From: Neckera pumila
Taxonomy: Eukaryota > Streptophyta > Bryopsida > Hypnales > Neckeraceae
Direction of reading: 5' to 3'
Length of the DNA stretch: 64,000 nucleotides
Assembly (NCBI GenBank): GCA_963969595.1
Contig: OZ018408.1
Location: forward strand, 12,459,823 to 12,523,822
The position numbers and the translations under genes are program-made. Below the pieces are notes generated by a model, which was not told the origin of the DNA, did not search any database, and was given only the letters and a program-made list of their open reading frames with translations. Of the stretch, positions 1-9,526 are shown in pieces; positions within the stretch are counted from its first letter, which is position 1, and the number at the start of each line of letters is the position of its first letter.

Positions 1-1
1 G

Positions 2-436
2 GAGATTCCGCTGTCCCAGTGCTTTCATCCACGCCAAGAGGCATCTGAATCAATGCAGAACATGTTCCCGGAGCTTGAGAACGCCACTGCCATAGATGAC
101 CGGGTACTAAAGAATTGCGCAGTAAACGTTCTGCACACTGGCGCCGAGGCCGTTCAAAAAGCTCAGGATCCTAAGGTTACGGCAGCAAAACTGTTTGATG
201 CTCTAGTCGACGGCGTAGCGGAACACCCTTGGCCCTTTGACTTCCTCCTTGCAGACCTGAAGAACGCGAGGGGAAAGCAAATCGAACTTGTAGCCCGGGG
301 CCTTGCTGGAGTTGAAGAGAACTTGAGCTCACGGGTTTTTGAGGGGACTTCGGGGGACAACTCGCTGAAGAGGTACCGTAGTTTCTTGGAGTCAAAAAGC
401 AGGAAGGCTTCACGTACGAGGACTCCTAAGAAATAA
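2..436 (+). CDS. 3' part of an unrecognised protein-coding gene (partial)
   Basis: The frame is open from the first bases of the window to a TAA at 434-436, so the gene begins upstream. An ATG lies at 53, but the frame is open before it (EIPLSQCFHPRQEAS), and the sequence before position 58 resembles an acceptor (ending TGCAG). The true 5' limit is therefore unknown. The roughly 145 visible residues are GC-richer than the DNA that follows. They look soluble, with helical alternation (VTAAKLFDALVDGVAEHPW) and a basic tail (SKSRKASRTRTPKK) that could be a nuclear-localisation-type segment. No family was recognised. It converges on the minus-strand Ulp1-type locus that ends at 2540. It could be a host gene or another ORF of the same mobile element. 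Codon quality supports real coding. Confidence 0.6.
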   Translation, partial: EIPLSQCFHPRQEASESMQNMFPELENATAIDDRVLKNCAVNVLHTGAEAVQKAQDPKVTAAKLFDALVDGVAEHPWPFDFLLADLKNARGKQIELVARGLAGVEENLSSRVFEGTSGDNSLKRYRSFLESKSRKASRTRTPKK

Positions 437-1579
437 CCCTACTGGCGCAGGACTTCCTAAACCATATGTGCAGAACATTGTGTGTAGTTCTGCTCGCAGT
501 GTGCAACACGTGCATGGACATACGTTAGAGCATGAACTGTAAACTGATGCATTCATGTGGTCCTCTTTTTGTCGCATATTAACCTATTTGTCCAAGAAGA
601 CTAGGCACTGCAGAACATGGACTGAGTGAACATTTTGCTATCTGCATTTCGATACAACAATGGATTTATTCTCTTAATCCCGTTTCTGGGAGATTAAGTG
701 TTGTGTACGGGTTCCATTGTATCCCTTGTCCAATTTTGTAGCCAGTGCTCTACTGCCACTGCTTTCCTCAGGGGTCAGGGTCGCCTTTGTCACGCAGAAC
801 ACACATTGAAGTGATGTTAGGCGGTATTCTGTTTCATATAGAAGCTTACTACACAAATTGATAATGGATTATACATGCCAGTAACTTTTAAAAAAATGTT
901 GACTATGTTTTTGCCGAAATTCCTACAACATTGTCATGCGAATGTAAGAGGGTGCAATTCGGGAAAAATTTAAAACATCGAGAACACACAAAACCCATAG
1001 GATCTTGTAGTAAACTGTTTTGAGAAGATCGGGAAGAGATATCTGAACTTTCCACCTTGCACATTGCAAGCTAATAGCGTCTGATTTGAAAAAAAACAAA
1101 AACAGCAATCCCAATGAAAAGCAGGCAGTTGCACTTGACAAGGTCACATATATACAAAGAAAGGTCCTGCGTGGGGGTACCCTTATTGTGATTCATCATG
1201 GAAAGTTTGCTACATAGGGTGGACATTTCAAGTCATTTAGAAATGAACAACATATAGGAAAAAGAATATAAGAAAAAAAAATTTGAAAAAAAAATCAGCA
1301 TTATAATGACAAAGTTTAAATTCATGCATCCAAATTTTTCCAAAATTATGGTACATTTTCTACCTTTTTATCATTTTGGAAAGAAGATAAATAAATGTAC
1401 AAGTACACTTAGAAATTTTGTCTTGCAATTTTGGTCGCCTTAGTTATTGAAGATCATAATCCGCTACAAATCACATTTCATTTTCTAGATTTCCATCCAA
1501 AAAATTAGATCAAAGTTTATGATATTTGGTAAATTTTTGTACCTATTATCGTGTATTGGTTATGACTGAAGTCTAACTG
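437..1579. other. Non-coding, AT-rich; fragment of a dispersed repeat
   Basis: No credible coding frame is seen. Roughly 950-1270 resembles segments near 15480-15800 and 55900-56250. They share, in order, a block near GGATCTTGTAGTAAACT, a tract near TTCCACC..ATTGCAAG, and a block near CAACATATAGGAAAAA. This is a decayed copy of that dispersed family. The 3' UTR of the gene ending at 436 probably lies in the first few hundred bases. Confidence 0.5.
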
Positions 1580-1712
1580 CATGCCTTCCATCAAGGCCAG
1601 TAGGAGCTCCTAAGCACATAAAATAAAATCTAAACATTAGAAGAATTATTATGATTTGTTATGTTTCTGGCATTGGAAGCTCCCCTTGGTGCCAAGATGG
1701 AATGCAAGGGGG
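1580..1712. repeat. Small imperfect inverted repeat (foldback)
   Basis: The left arm near 1580-1612 (GCATGCCTTCCATCAAGGCC, then an AGGAGCTCC block) pairs imperfectly with 1672-1706 (GGAAGCTCCCCTTGG, then CCAAGATGGAATGC). An AT-rich spacer of about 60 bases lies between. It is probably a decayed miniature transposon. No target duplication was identified. Confidence 0.45.
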
Positions 1713-1714
1713 AC

Positions 1715-1790
1715 GGGATACATTTTGCTACCTATTTTTTTTTAATTTTTTTTTAATTTTTAAGAATTGGAAGGTAATACATTTTGCTAC

Positions 1791-1821
<31 letters not shown>

Positions 1822-2012
1822 TTTAAAACTTCGGAGGGGATACATCTTGCTACCAATTTTTTTTTTTTTTTTTTTTTTTTAATTTTTTAGAGTTTGGAAG
1901 GGTATACATTTTGCTACCCATTTTTTTTTTATTGTTTTTTTTTATTTTAAAAAAATTGGAATGGGATACATTTTGCTACAATTTTTATTTATTTATTTTT
2001 TAATTTCTTAAA
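1715..2012. repeat. Five-unit tandem repeat, about 58-64 bp period
   Basis: The core GATACATTTTGCTACC recurs at about 1717, 1773, 1839, 1902 and 1965 with small changes. Each core is followed by a long T tract, then AATTTTTTAAAA-like sequence and a TTGGAAGG-like block. It is a non-coding minisatellite with variable T tracts, which may also be prone to assembly error. Confidence 0.75.
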
Positions 2013-2539
2013 AATAGAGGGGCTCCACGCTGCATTGTAGGGCCACTCTCGGCGCAACACGGAGCTTTGAAGCATTAAGGAAACTACAAGATAAATAAAT
2101 AAAATGTTAAGAAAAAAAAATTGGAACCAAATATTTTAGAAAACTAAAAAACGTTGCTTGGAGGCTCCTATTGGTGCTGAGGGGAATCCTAATGTGCAGC
2201 ACAATTTAATTGGCAGAACATAATATAATTAACACTATAATTAACAAAAGTGGAGTTCATCCACTGTGTTGTTCAAGCCGGAGTACAAACTGAAATGTAA
2301 CCCTAAACCCCGATAGGAGCGTGAGGACCTGAAAGTAGCATATATACAGCCCCCAGTGTTACTTCACGACGACGTCTTCGGGGGGTCCACCAACTGCAGT
2401 ACCGCACTGGAATGAACTCACTGCATGAATTCTTGCATGCCATACTGTTGAAGCAAAACCCTATCCCAATATACTTGGGCCTAATTTACAGCTGCATGAC
2501 TTCAGAGCTACCATAGATCTAAACAGCTTACCAAATAAT
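2013..2539. other. Non-coding spacer
   Basis: AT-rich up to about 2260, then of mixed composition. Short inverted-repeat-like pieces (GGGGCTCCACGCTGC near 2020 and GGAGGCTCCTATTGGTGC near 2158) suggest another decayed terminal-inverted-repeat element. No coding frame is supported. The 3' UTR of the minus-strand locus ending at 2540 is expected here. Confidence 0.4.
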
Positions 2540-2863
2540 TCAAGAACTTGCGTAATCGATCTTCCTCGAGGACAACCTCTGCACACTGCGGGTATATTCT
2601 GCTCCTTTTGCACTCCGGGAACCTTCGCGGGCGCTAATGGAGGTCACTAGGGAATCGCCACGTACAAGCGGACCGTGTTCTAGGAGTTCGCATTCGGAAT
2701 CGCCGGCGTCTTGCTTTGCAATATTGCATCTTGGTTTAGCGGGGTTAAGGAATACCTGCCACTGAGCATCGGGACCGTGCACGCTGTGCAAGACTTGGTA
2801 CAGAGTTCTCTTAACCCAGTCCCGCATCTGGATCCCACCATCCTCCATCAACCGCTTCGACAC
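2540..2863 (-). CDS. Exon 7 of the zinc-finger / Ulp1 locus: C-terminal tail
   Basis: The acceptor GGCTGTTTCAG precedes 2863 in phase 0, matching exon 6. The exon encodes VSKRLMEDGGIQMRDWVKRT and about 85 more residues, ending in a TGA at 2542-2540. The first third reads as a folded tail of the protease domain. The rest is Ser/Arg/Glu-rich and less certain, and an earlier donor (GGCAG-GTATTCC near 2760) is possible. Confidence 0.5.
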   Translation of the reverse strand: MSKRLMEDGGIQMRDWVKRTLYQVLHSVHGPDAQWQVFLNPAKPRCNIAKQDAGDSECELLEHGPLVRGDSLVTSISAREGSRSAKGAEYTRSVQRLSSRKIDYASS

Positions 2864-2949
2864 CTGAAACAGCCTTACACACTTCAACACGTGTTCTGCG
2901 AATGTAAGAGGAAATGTCCAGTAGTAAACTTCTCGTTAGAATCACATAC

Positions 2950-3598
2950 CTTTGACGCACTAAGTGCTCCCTTACAGCATTGTCGGATGCATGTCAAGGC
3001 ATACTTCATGGTCCAATATCCGCACTCCCACATGTCACTCTGCACCAGCATTGAGGGCCGCTTCCAAGAACGCCGGTCGACGGCATAGCCGTACCTCTTG
3101 TCTTGCTAAGTTATCCCTAATCTTTGAGCCCATAGTTTATCTAGAAGTCGATAGAAAGTCGTGTTGTTGTGCAATGTAGCAGAATGCAGTGAATCAAAAT
3201 GGAATAGTTGTGACTCACTTGTCATGACCGCTAAACTCCAGTGCCCCGCATCCACAACAGGCACTACCAAAATAGGGGGATCACGGTCAAGTGGAAATTT
3301 CTTCCTTAAAAACTCCTCAACTAGGCTGTACGTCTCCTTTTGGCCGGCCGCGAATTTCTTTAGAGAGCTGAAAAGAAACGGACTGCAGAACAGGTATTGC
3401 TCAGAAGGGTACTGCAATAAGCACCAATGGCGGAACCAATCAAAAAGAGCAGAACTAACCCACCCATTCCGTTCAAAAAGGACCCGAGTGTCCCGCGGAA
3501 TGGCCAGAGAGCAAGAGTGACTTGCTTCTTTGAAGTGCAGCATGAACACCTCACACCCACCTGCCATATCCACAATGCGGTCAAGTTCGCCTTTGAGC
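2950..3598 (-). CDS. Exon 6: Ulp1-type (C48) protease catalytic domain, one internal TAG
   Basis: The exon starts after CGTGTTGCAG and ends at the donor AAAG-GTATGT at 2949. Conserved C48 landmarks occur in order. A Trp motif lies near VSSALFDWFRHW. The catalytic His is in VVPVVDAGHWSLAV, and the catalytic Asp in LFHFDSLHS. After the TAG at 3108-3106 come the catalytic Gln and Cys in VQSDMWECGYW. The whole triad plus Gln is therefore present, but the Cys half is separated by one stop in the same frame. If the stop were read as terminator the product would lack its nucleophile and be inactive. Known members cleave SUMO or SUMO precursors. The domain call is firm; activity is doubtful. Confidence 0.8.
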
Positions 3599-3863
3599 CT
3601 GCAACACGAAGTAGGTAATCGTTACTTTGGGCAATTCACTGCAACACTAAACTAATGCAATCCACGATGAGAATGAAGCCAATGAGTGCAAGACGGTAGA
3701 ATACGACTGGAATGAACTCTGTGAATAAGCATGGTTCATTGAGGTATACAAGCGTCCAACGCTGAATATGTTTCGCGGGACATTCTGTTCTGTAGTGGCA
3801 TACCACTGCATGACACGAGAGCATCGTCTACACCACAGAACTACATAGCCCTACAGGTCTCAC

Positions 3864-4597
3864 CGCTCTGCATTGAGCGCGTCTTCCGTGACCTCGTCTG
3901 CAAGGACATGTGGGTCGCGAGCGGTGTCCTATTCAACCGACTGCAGGTCGTCGCCGTCGTCCTATGGAAGGTCGGGTCCCACCATTACGGAAGGTTTACC
4001 TGCACGACCACTCTCATCGGACTTGGACTTCATTGCGTCTGGAACGTCTGGCAGTGCGGTGTCGTTGTTCACTACCACCCTGGAACTCTCTACATCGCCT
4101 TTCAAAATTGTTCCCCGCTCGCGAACGGACACTGGCCCATCCCCTAATGCACATGCCCGTGGTACCTCTTGCATGTGCAATTCAATGACTTTCTCCTCTG
4201 AACCTTGGTCAGCGCTGCCAGGGACCTCATTTCCTAATGAAGTTGTGACGAAGTCCTGCGCACAGTAATCCTCAATTCCCCAAAGGAAAGTGGATTCGGT
4301 GCCGGTTGGGATTTCGCCCTCTCCTACGTTCTGCTCACCCGGCTCTTGGTTCTCCTGCTCTCCCTGTTGTGACGTGTCATCGCCTACTTCTTTGGACTTG
4401 GGATGGTGCGATCATGGGGACTGCATCAGAAGACGCTGGACTGCGCGCAGTCCTGAATCGCGAAGGTCCTGCATGCCCTGAACAGATCTTTGCAGGACAA
4501 CTTGACCTCCGAAGGCGGCACTCGCATAGGTGGTTTCTCCCACAAACACCCACCCCATGTTGATATCTTCACGAAGTGCGACTGTGTCCCGAAAGGC
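3864..4597 (-). CDS. Exon 5 of the zinc-finger / Ulp1 locus: acidic linker with three stops
   Basis: The acceptor TTATTTTTATGTAG precedes 4597, and the exon opens in phase 0 with AFRDTVALREDINMGWVFVG. It continues through a Gln/Glu-rich acidic linker (DDTSQQGEQENQEPGEQN) to a donor at 3863 (GAGCG then GTGAGA). The donor leaves two bases of a codon, and exon 6 supplies exactly one, giving an unbroken frame. Three in-frame stops interrupt it: TGA at 4414-4412 and TAG at 3964-3962 and 3931-3929. Sequence between and after them is still protein-like (DTARDPHVLADEVTEDALNAE), so they look like recent point changes. Confidence 0.55.
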
Positions 4598-4765
4598 CTA
4601 CATAAAAATAAACAGAATGAACCTTGGTGAAAATGCAGAACATACTACAGTCGTCAGAGAAGAAGACAACTCTTTTCGACCTGGAAGCCTAAAGACAAGG
4701 TCATCCTCAGAAGACAAAACCGCCACCTGGAAACGGAAGTAGTAGATCATAGTTTGGAATCTTAC

Positions 4766-5614
4766 CTTCTAGCACTCTTGCTTGTTGGCATCGGTACATG
4801 GTTTGCCGTGCCACAGATTCTCCAAGGAAGACCTCTGCCCATTGCGCTGCATATCTAGAAACGCTCGCCGACAGACGCGGTGGAGGAACTCTCTGACCTT
4901 CTTGACGACCTCGGCTTGCTGTCCAGAATACCCTAAAAGCACGAGGAGGTCCGTCCTGCACTGATTAACGGACTCCATACTGCTGAACATCGTCGAGAAG
5001 AACACCCAACCGTGATGTAAAAAATCTAGCGCAGCAACCACAAGTTGCTTCGATGTGGATCCCTCTCGAGCAACAGCTAGTAGATTTTCAAAAGTAAGCC
5101 CTAGAGATGGGTGGGCCAAGGGCTCCGCCTTTCCTGTTGCACGGTGAAGCATAATCTTCACAGCTCGGAGAATCTGCGGGCATTCTTTTTCAAGAGAGAA
5201 CTCTGCTGGTGCGTCTTCGGCCGCCCACTCCTCTAGAATTTTGTCCAGCTCCTCCGTGGTGTGAGCCCAGGGAGCTCTCCGTTGCCGCTTGTACGTGCCT
5301 TGCAGCATTATATACAGTGGCGACCATTGCCACTGCTGTTGCTCATCAGCGAGGTTCTTTGCATTGTCAAATAACCAAAGTCGGTCTTTGACGTGTTTAA
5401 ACCGCAGAACCTCCAGAGTCTTCCTGGCCTTTTCCTTCTCAACGGTATACCTGTCCATGTCATTCCGGAACTCCAAGTAATGCTGGATGTCGCGGAGTCC
5501 CTTCTCCACAGACTCTTCCAAACCACCGGCTTTGAAGAACTTCGGGTCGAATTTCTTCAGGGACCGCCGAACTTCCATCCGGAATTCCTTAGTCTTCTCC
5601 ACCGTGCTAGTGCC
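4766..5614 (-). CDS. Exon 4 of the zinc-finger / Ulp1 locus: large helical domain
   Basis: The acceptor TTCTCTAATACAG precedes 5614, and the exon runs 849 bases to a strong donor (GAAG then GTAAGA at 4765). About 280 residues are mostly alpha-helical and charged (VEKGLRDIQHYLEFRNDMDR; LVVAALDFLHHGWVFFSTMF). In frame, a TAG at 4771-4769 sits one codon before the donor. That is either a real terminator placed oddly close to an intron or a mutated CAG or TGG. The next exon starts in matching phase 0, which favours mutation. The domain is not recognised. Confidence 0.6.
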
Positions 5615-5629
5615 CTGTATTAGAGAAAA

Positions 5630-6420
5630 TCAGTAACCAAAGTCCGTTAGCAAAGGGTATACACAATCTGTTTGGTCAACGCGATCCCCTGCAAAAAGAT
5701 GCAGGACCCGGTGAAAAGTAGCTGACAGTGCAAGACAGTGTTCTGCACCCTGACAAAAACGATGCGAAGGACTGCAAAACTCCGGAGTGTTTGATCGGAA
5801 GGGGACGAACTTGATCCTCTTCATCGTCTGGGTAACCCACATCCCGAGGACCTCGTACATTTTCTTAACAAGGATGCCTTCTTCATGTATACGCCGGAGT
5901 TCCTTCATTGCCGCCTCCGAATCTTTTAGCACCTCAGAATCGAGCACTAACCCACTATCATGAACCATAAGCGCAGCACCAGTCCACTGCACTTCCTCCG
6001 GCTTTTCCCTCAGCCCGGTCTTGCCCTCTAACGTCCACTTGGCCGCCACAGCTTCAGCTTCGGCAAACACCTCGTCACGGCTTACTACAGGCTTCTCTTT
6101 TGTCTTCCTGGCCGGGTTCTGCTTCAGCGTTGTATCGCGCAACATCTCCTTCGAACTTGTGCCCTCTAGCGCAGCCAAGCTTGCAAGCTTTCGTCCAAGT
6201 GCTCTGCTGCCTTCAACTCCTGGAGTCACATCCGCGCAGGATGCGGGATCTGCGGCGGTGTCCTGCATGGTGTCCTGCGACAATCGGGCGTGCGACCCGG
6301 ACCTAGTCTGCTGGTCGCTATGCTTCTCCGATGGAGAGGGATTCGTCTTCGGCTTGTACCAAGCCGGCAGAGGTCGGTTTCGCCCGGAAGAAGTACTCCC
6401 CTCGGCTTCTCGGACGCGCC
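5630..6420 (-). CDS. Exon 3 of the zinc-finger / Ulp1 locus: linker and helical region
   Basis: In the frame that is good after about 6420, a Pro/Ser-rich linker (PAWYKPKTNPSPSEKHSDQQ) leads into a long charged helical segment. That segment includes DEVFAEAEAVAAKWTLEGK and KELRRIHEEGILVKKMYEVL. The frame stops at 5630, close to the strong acceptor of exon 4 at 5615-5616, so the true donor lies somewhat upstream (about 5690-5800) and was not fixed. No family was recognised. Confidence 0.5.
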
Positions 6421-6951
6421 TGCAGCTTTGTTCTTCGGTATGTCCTTCGCCGAGCGGTCTTGTACCGTGCTTCGCTGGACTCGGAGTTTTTGTTTCTTCT
6501 TTGGCGCCGACGCATCATGTTCTTCTTGGACCTTTGGTTTCCTTTTCGGCGTTGACGTTTTTGGTTCCCTACGGCGGCGCTTCAAGGAAGGCTGCCTAAT
6601 CGGCTCGGCTACGCCCTGGTTGAGGAGAATCCGCTTCAACTCTTTGCCTTCACCCTTCAACCACGTCGGATACATTTTGAGGAAGGCTTCACCGCGGTAC
6701 TTTTCACATTCTCCCGTCATCTGATGCCAACAAAGGCGGTTCTTGTCCTTGCACTCCATCTGGCAGTGAATGCAGAAGAATGGCTTCTTCCCAGTCGCGG
6801 TACACTCTGCGTCCGGGTTTGTGCTGGTGACATGCGCCTCCACGGTGAGCTTCTTGTACTCCGGCTCCGTGTAAAGACAGGCGGCCTGCCTCCTTGAGTG
6901 TGTCATCTTGCTCTTGTACAAGCGCAAGTTGCCGGCATCTTCAACTTTCAC
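6390..6951 (-). CDS. Exon 2 of the zinc-finger / Ulp1 locus: C2HC finger and basic region
   Basis: The acceptor GTGCAG precedes 6951 and is in phase 0 with exon 1. About 60 residues in, CIHCQMECKDKNRLCWHQ followed by MTGEC gives a C-x2-C-x11-H-x5-C pattern, consistent with a single zinc-binding finger. A highly basic tract follows (LKRRRREPKTSTPKRKPK, later APKKKQKLR) and would suit nuclear targeting or nucleic-acid contact. The frame stays open to 6226, but the protein-like quality is lost near 6400, where the frame of exon 3 becomes better. No convincing donor was found, so either a short intron or a 1-base frameshift lies at about 6290-6420. Confidence 0.55.
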
Positions 6952-7289
6952 CTGCACTCTTCGGAAAGCAGAAACAAGTTATTTTGGTAGCCAGTACGCT
7001 CAAAGCCGGGCTATGCCCCTCCGAGATTGAGTGCGGTCTGTGGACAGCGACCATAGATACGCAGCACATCCGACAGGAAGAAATTGCAGGACACATAGAA
7101 CCCTAAAACGCTAATCTTTGCCATTAGGGATGCAGGACAATGCTTCTAGGAATGTGCAGGACAGAGTGGACCCTAACTCTGTAATCCACGACATTTGGTA
7201 TAAATGACAAAGCCTAAACAGAAAAATGCAGGACAAAGTGTATCCAGAACCCTATAATCAAAATCGTAAACGGGAGATGCATTACTTAC

Positions 7290-7618
7290 GTTTTTTACGA
7301 GCCCGGGTGGATTGATGCGGAGAATATCCTTGAACTCAACCAGACCAAGCCACCGGATCATGTCCGGATCCTGGTAAGCGTAAATCGTGTTGCTGTCGTT
7401 GTCGATTAGCGTAATGACTTTCCGGTACTTCGATTGTCCAGCCGCTTGCATTTTCGGCTTCTTCTTGGCGTCCGCGGACTTCTTCGGCGCGGTGTTCTGC
7501 AACTCAGTTTCGCTTGGCTCGTTGTCACTGCTCCCTTCCTCCGAGTCTCCATCGTCACTTGTATCTCCATCCCTCTCAGATAGGGAGTCGTCGGAGATTG
7601 TAATGCTGGAACGAGGCA
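7290..7618 (-). CDS. Exon 1 of the zinc-finger / Ulp1 locus
   Basis: The proposed start is the ATG at 7618 (MPRSSITISDDSLSERD). The frame is open further back to an ATG at 7679, which is less convincing. An acidic, Ser/Asp/Glu-rich, probably disordered stretch of about 40 residues is followed by a Lys-rich patch (APKKSADAKKKPK). A folded-looking segment comes next (YRKVITLIDNDSN, then YAYQDPDMIRWLGLVEF). The exon ends in phase 0 at a strong donor (AAC then GTAAGT at 7289). The function of this domain is not recognised. Confidence 0.6.
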
Positions 7619-8343
7619 TTCCGCCCTCCGACCTGAATCCTAAATTACCAAGGCGTGCAATAATCCAGGCGGCCCGCATGAATCTAAAACCGCTCAGACA
7701 ACGGAACTGAAGTGGAAGAGACCCTAACCAAAATGACGGGCAACAGAATTGAAATGTATATGACCCTACGGCGGTTTACAAGAACGCGGACCCTCAAGTG
7801 GAAAGCCAAAAATGCAAAGGAAAGTGCCCAAACAAGGAACGGCGGCTTCCTTATCCGACAGTGCGGCCTAAAAACGTCCTCAGGAAAAACGTCGTATGCA
7901 CGTGAGAAGAGCGAGAAGCGCGAGAAGAGCGAGAAAAGCGTGAAGAGCGGCACCGTCGGAGAAGAGCAATCTCGAAACGCCATGAATCCTCAGCCCGAAC
8001 CGTAAAACACCGCGCCCAACAACGACGAACAACACACTACAGAGGGTTCTGCAAAAACGCGCACGAAAATGAAAATGAAAAGCAAAACTGCAGGAAGCTG
8101 GAAGACAACCAACAAGTCCTGCAATTAATTCACCATCATCATTCATGAACCCCCAAGCCGTCCCGTCGAGGCACGCTGGACGTCATTCATTCCCTCCTTT
8201 GGGGTCCTCTCCGTCGGGTTCGCGGAAATCGTCGTCGCGTCGGGGAGCGCCCTCCGCATATTCCCAAAGAATCGGGCTGTCCTTTGTGGGTCGACCAAGC
8301 CGCAGCGTGCAAGCCGGGCCCGACCTGGACCCCGCGCGCCATG
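7619..8343. other. GC/CpG-rich spacer, likely promoter side of the Ulp1 locus
   Basis: This stretch lies upstream of the minus-strand Ulp1 locus and is richer in G+C and CpG than the general background. It holds a purine-rich 9-bp array (separate entry) and an 11-bp inverted repeat: TCCTTTGTGGG at 8280-8290 and CCCACAAAGGA at 8353-8363. Short open frames on both strands lack a recognisable domain and look like composition artefacts. A TATA box was not identified. Confidence 0.4.
7904..7948 (+). repeat. Five-unit 9-bp purine-rich tandem repeat
   Basis: The units GAGAAGAGC, GAGAAGCGC, GAGAAGAGC, GAGAAAAGC and GTGAAGAGC follow without gaps. GA-rich tracts of this type are common in plant promoters and 5' UTRs. 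A regulatory role here is only inference from its place upstream of the Ulp1-type locus. Confidence 0.7.
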
Positions 8344-9462
8344 TCAGGCGGGCCCACAAAGGATGGCACAATTTAACGTCCTGCCATGGAAACAGTGAGA
8401 ACTCGGAAGGCGTGTACCTTCTTTCTTTCGGAGTCCGAGGTCATTGATCTTGATGCTACGGGAGAGAATCTCACATATCTCTGCAAAATAGGGCCGCTCT
8501 TCAGGTTCTGGCGCTTCACACCGGAGAAGGAAATTCTGGAGAGAAGACAAGGGGTCACTCTCGTGCACATTTGCGACGACTTTGTTAGCTAAAACGCCGA
8601 AGCTGAACACATCAACTTTGGAGGGATCAATGTTCTGGAGGTCTTCTTTCTTTCGGAGTTTGCGACATCGTTTCACTTCCGGTGCAAGGTATTTGGAGGT
8701 ACCAATATTGACGTCGAAGTCCTCCCTTGCTGCTGCACCGAAGTGCTGGGCACAACCAAAGTCGGCTACCTTCACCAGGTAAAATGGGACATCCGAGTGA
8801 GGCATGGCCAACTTACTCAGAAGAATATTGCCGGGTTTCAGATCTCCATGTATAAAGCTGTTCTCGTGAAGGATTTTCACTGCCTCCCCCCCTTGCAGCA
8901 GCATCTCTAGCGAGTCTCTCAGTGACAACGGGGGATCCATTTCTTCAAATCTAGTCATGAAACTTTCGAGGTCTTCGTCTAAAACTTCCATGAACAAGTC
9001 ACAATTGGCGGAGCAACCAAAACAGTGCACGATGTTCGGATGAGAAACACGCAAAGCAACCTCCAGTTCTCTATTGAACCTGGGGTTCCGGAGCTTGGGG
9101 TTGCGAAGCAAATTGTTATCGCAGTGGAATCGTTTCCTGGCAAAGGTGCCATCTTGCCATAATATTATGTAAACATCTCCTTCGCTCCCTCCCTTGATGT
9201 GTCTCACCGGCTCTACACCTTTCGCCTCCAAGAACCAGAATTTCAGTATGTTGGCCAACTCATCAACAGCTCTGCGACCTTCCAATCTGATCCTCAGTTT
9301 CTTAGCCAGGGCACAATTCGTACAAGACTGATATGGAAGTTGCCCTTCCAATGCAGGATTGATATTGCTAGGGACAAACCCTCCCGTGCATTGGTGTCCA
9401 CGACATGTGGCCCTCACGCCTTCAAGCCTAGTCAAGTGCACGCCGCTGGAGACAGCATTGCT
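8344..9462 (-). pseudogene. Ser/Thr protein kinase, copy 1 (kinase exon open, gene probably broken)
   Basis: The exon encodes an N-terminal Cys/His cluster (TCRGHQCTGGFV, then SCTNCALAKKL) and a full kinase domain of about 240 residues. Landmarks are a Gly loop (IKGGSEGDVYI), the ATP-site Lys in FARKRF, HGDLKPGNILL for the catalytic loop, VADFGCA for DFG and KYLAPEV for APE. Compared with copy 2 (39627-40736), it lacks several residues after RKLRKKEDL and has GEAVKILHENSF in place of AEAVRHLHENSF. No ATG opens the frame. The splice acceptor used by copy 2 reads AA instead of AG here (9464-9463), and the matching first exon carries a stop. It is probably a decaying duplicate, though an alternative acceptor one codon later could rescue splicing. 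The 3' end may be an exon boundary (GAAG-GTACAC). Confidence 0.7.
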
Positions 9463-9526
9463 TTGAATGGTAAGATCATAATGCCAAGCAGTGTCCTGTG
9501 ATGTTAGAGTTGTTAAAAGTCATTGC

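Larger units (their letters stand above)
2540..7618 (-). pseudogene. Seven-exon zinc-finger / Ulp1-type cysteine protease gene, interrupted by stops
   Basis: Seven minus-strand blocks of GC-rich coding sequence join through GT-AG junctions that mostly agree in phase. The product has an acidic N-terminus, a C2HC zinc-finger-like motif, a Lys/Arg-rich segment, a long helical region, an acidic linker and a C48 (Ulp1/SENP-type) protease domain. Five in-frame stops lie inside otherwise good exons: TAG at 4771-4769, TGA at 4414-4412, TAG at 3964-3962, TAG at 3931-3929 and TAG at 3108-3106. A frame change also lies between exons 2 and 3. Ulp1 enzymes process or remove SUMO, and related proteases are common passengers of plant DNA transposons. 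Whether this was a host gene or an element gene cannot be decided here. Most likely it is a methylated, decaying copy. An alternative is two or more shorter genes ending at the stops. Confidence 0.7.

Noticed and set aside
3873..4563. Several plus-strand open frames opposite exon 5
   Set aside because: The minus-strand reading has phase-consistent splice sites and links to the protease domain; the plus frames do not.
2540..5614. Reassignment or programmed readthrough of UAG to explain the in-frame stops
   Set aside because: One stop is TGA, there is a frame switch too, and a plant nuclear genome uses the standard code. Decay by base change is simpler.
6021..6724. Long plus-strand open frames opposite exons 2 and 3
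   Set aside because: These are shadows created by GC-rich codons of the minus-strand exons.
7712..8005. 97-codon plus-strand frame rich in Lys and Glu
   Set aside because: The Lys/Glu content comes from the 9-bp GA array; no conserved domain is seen.
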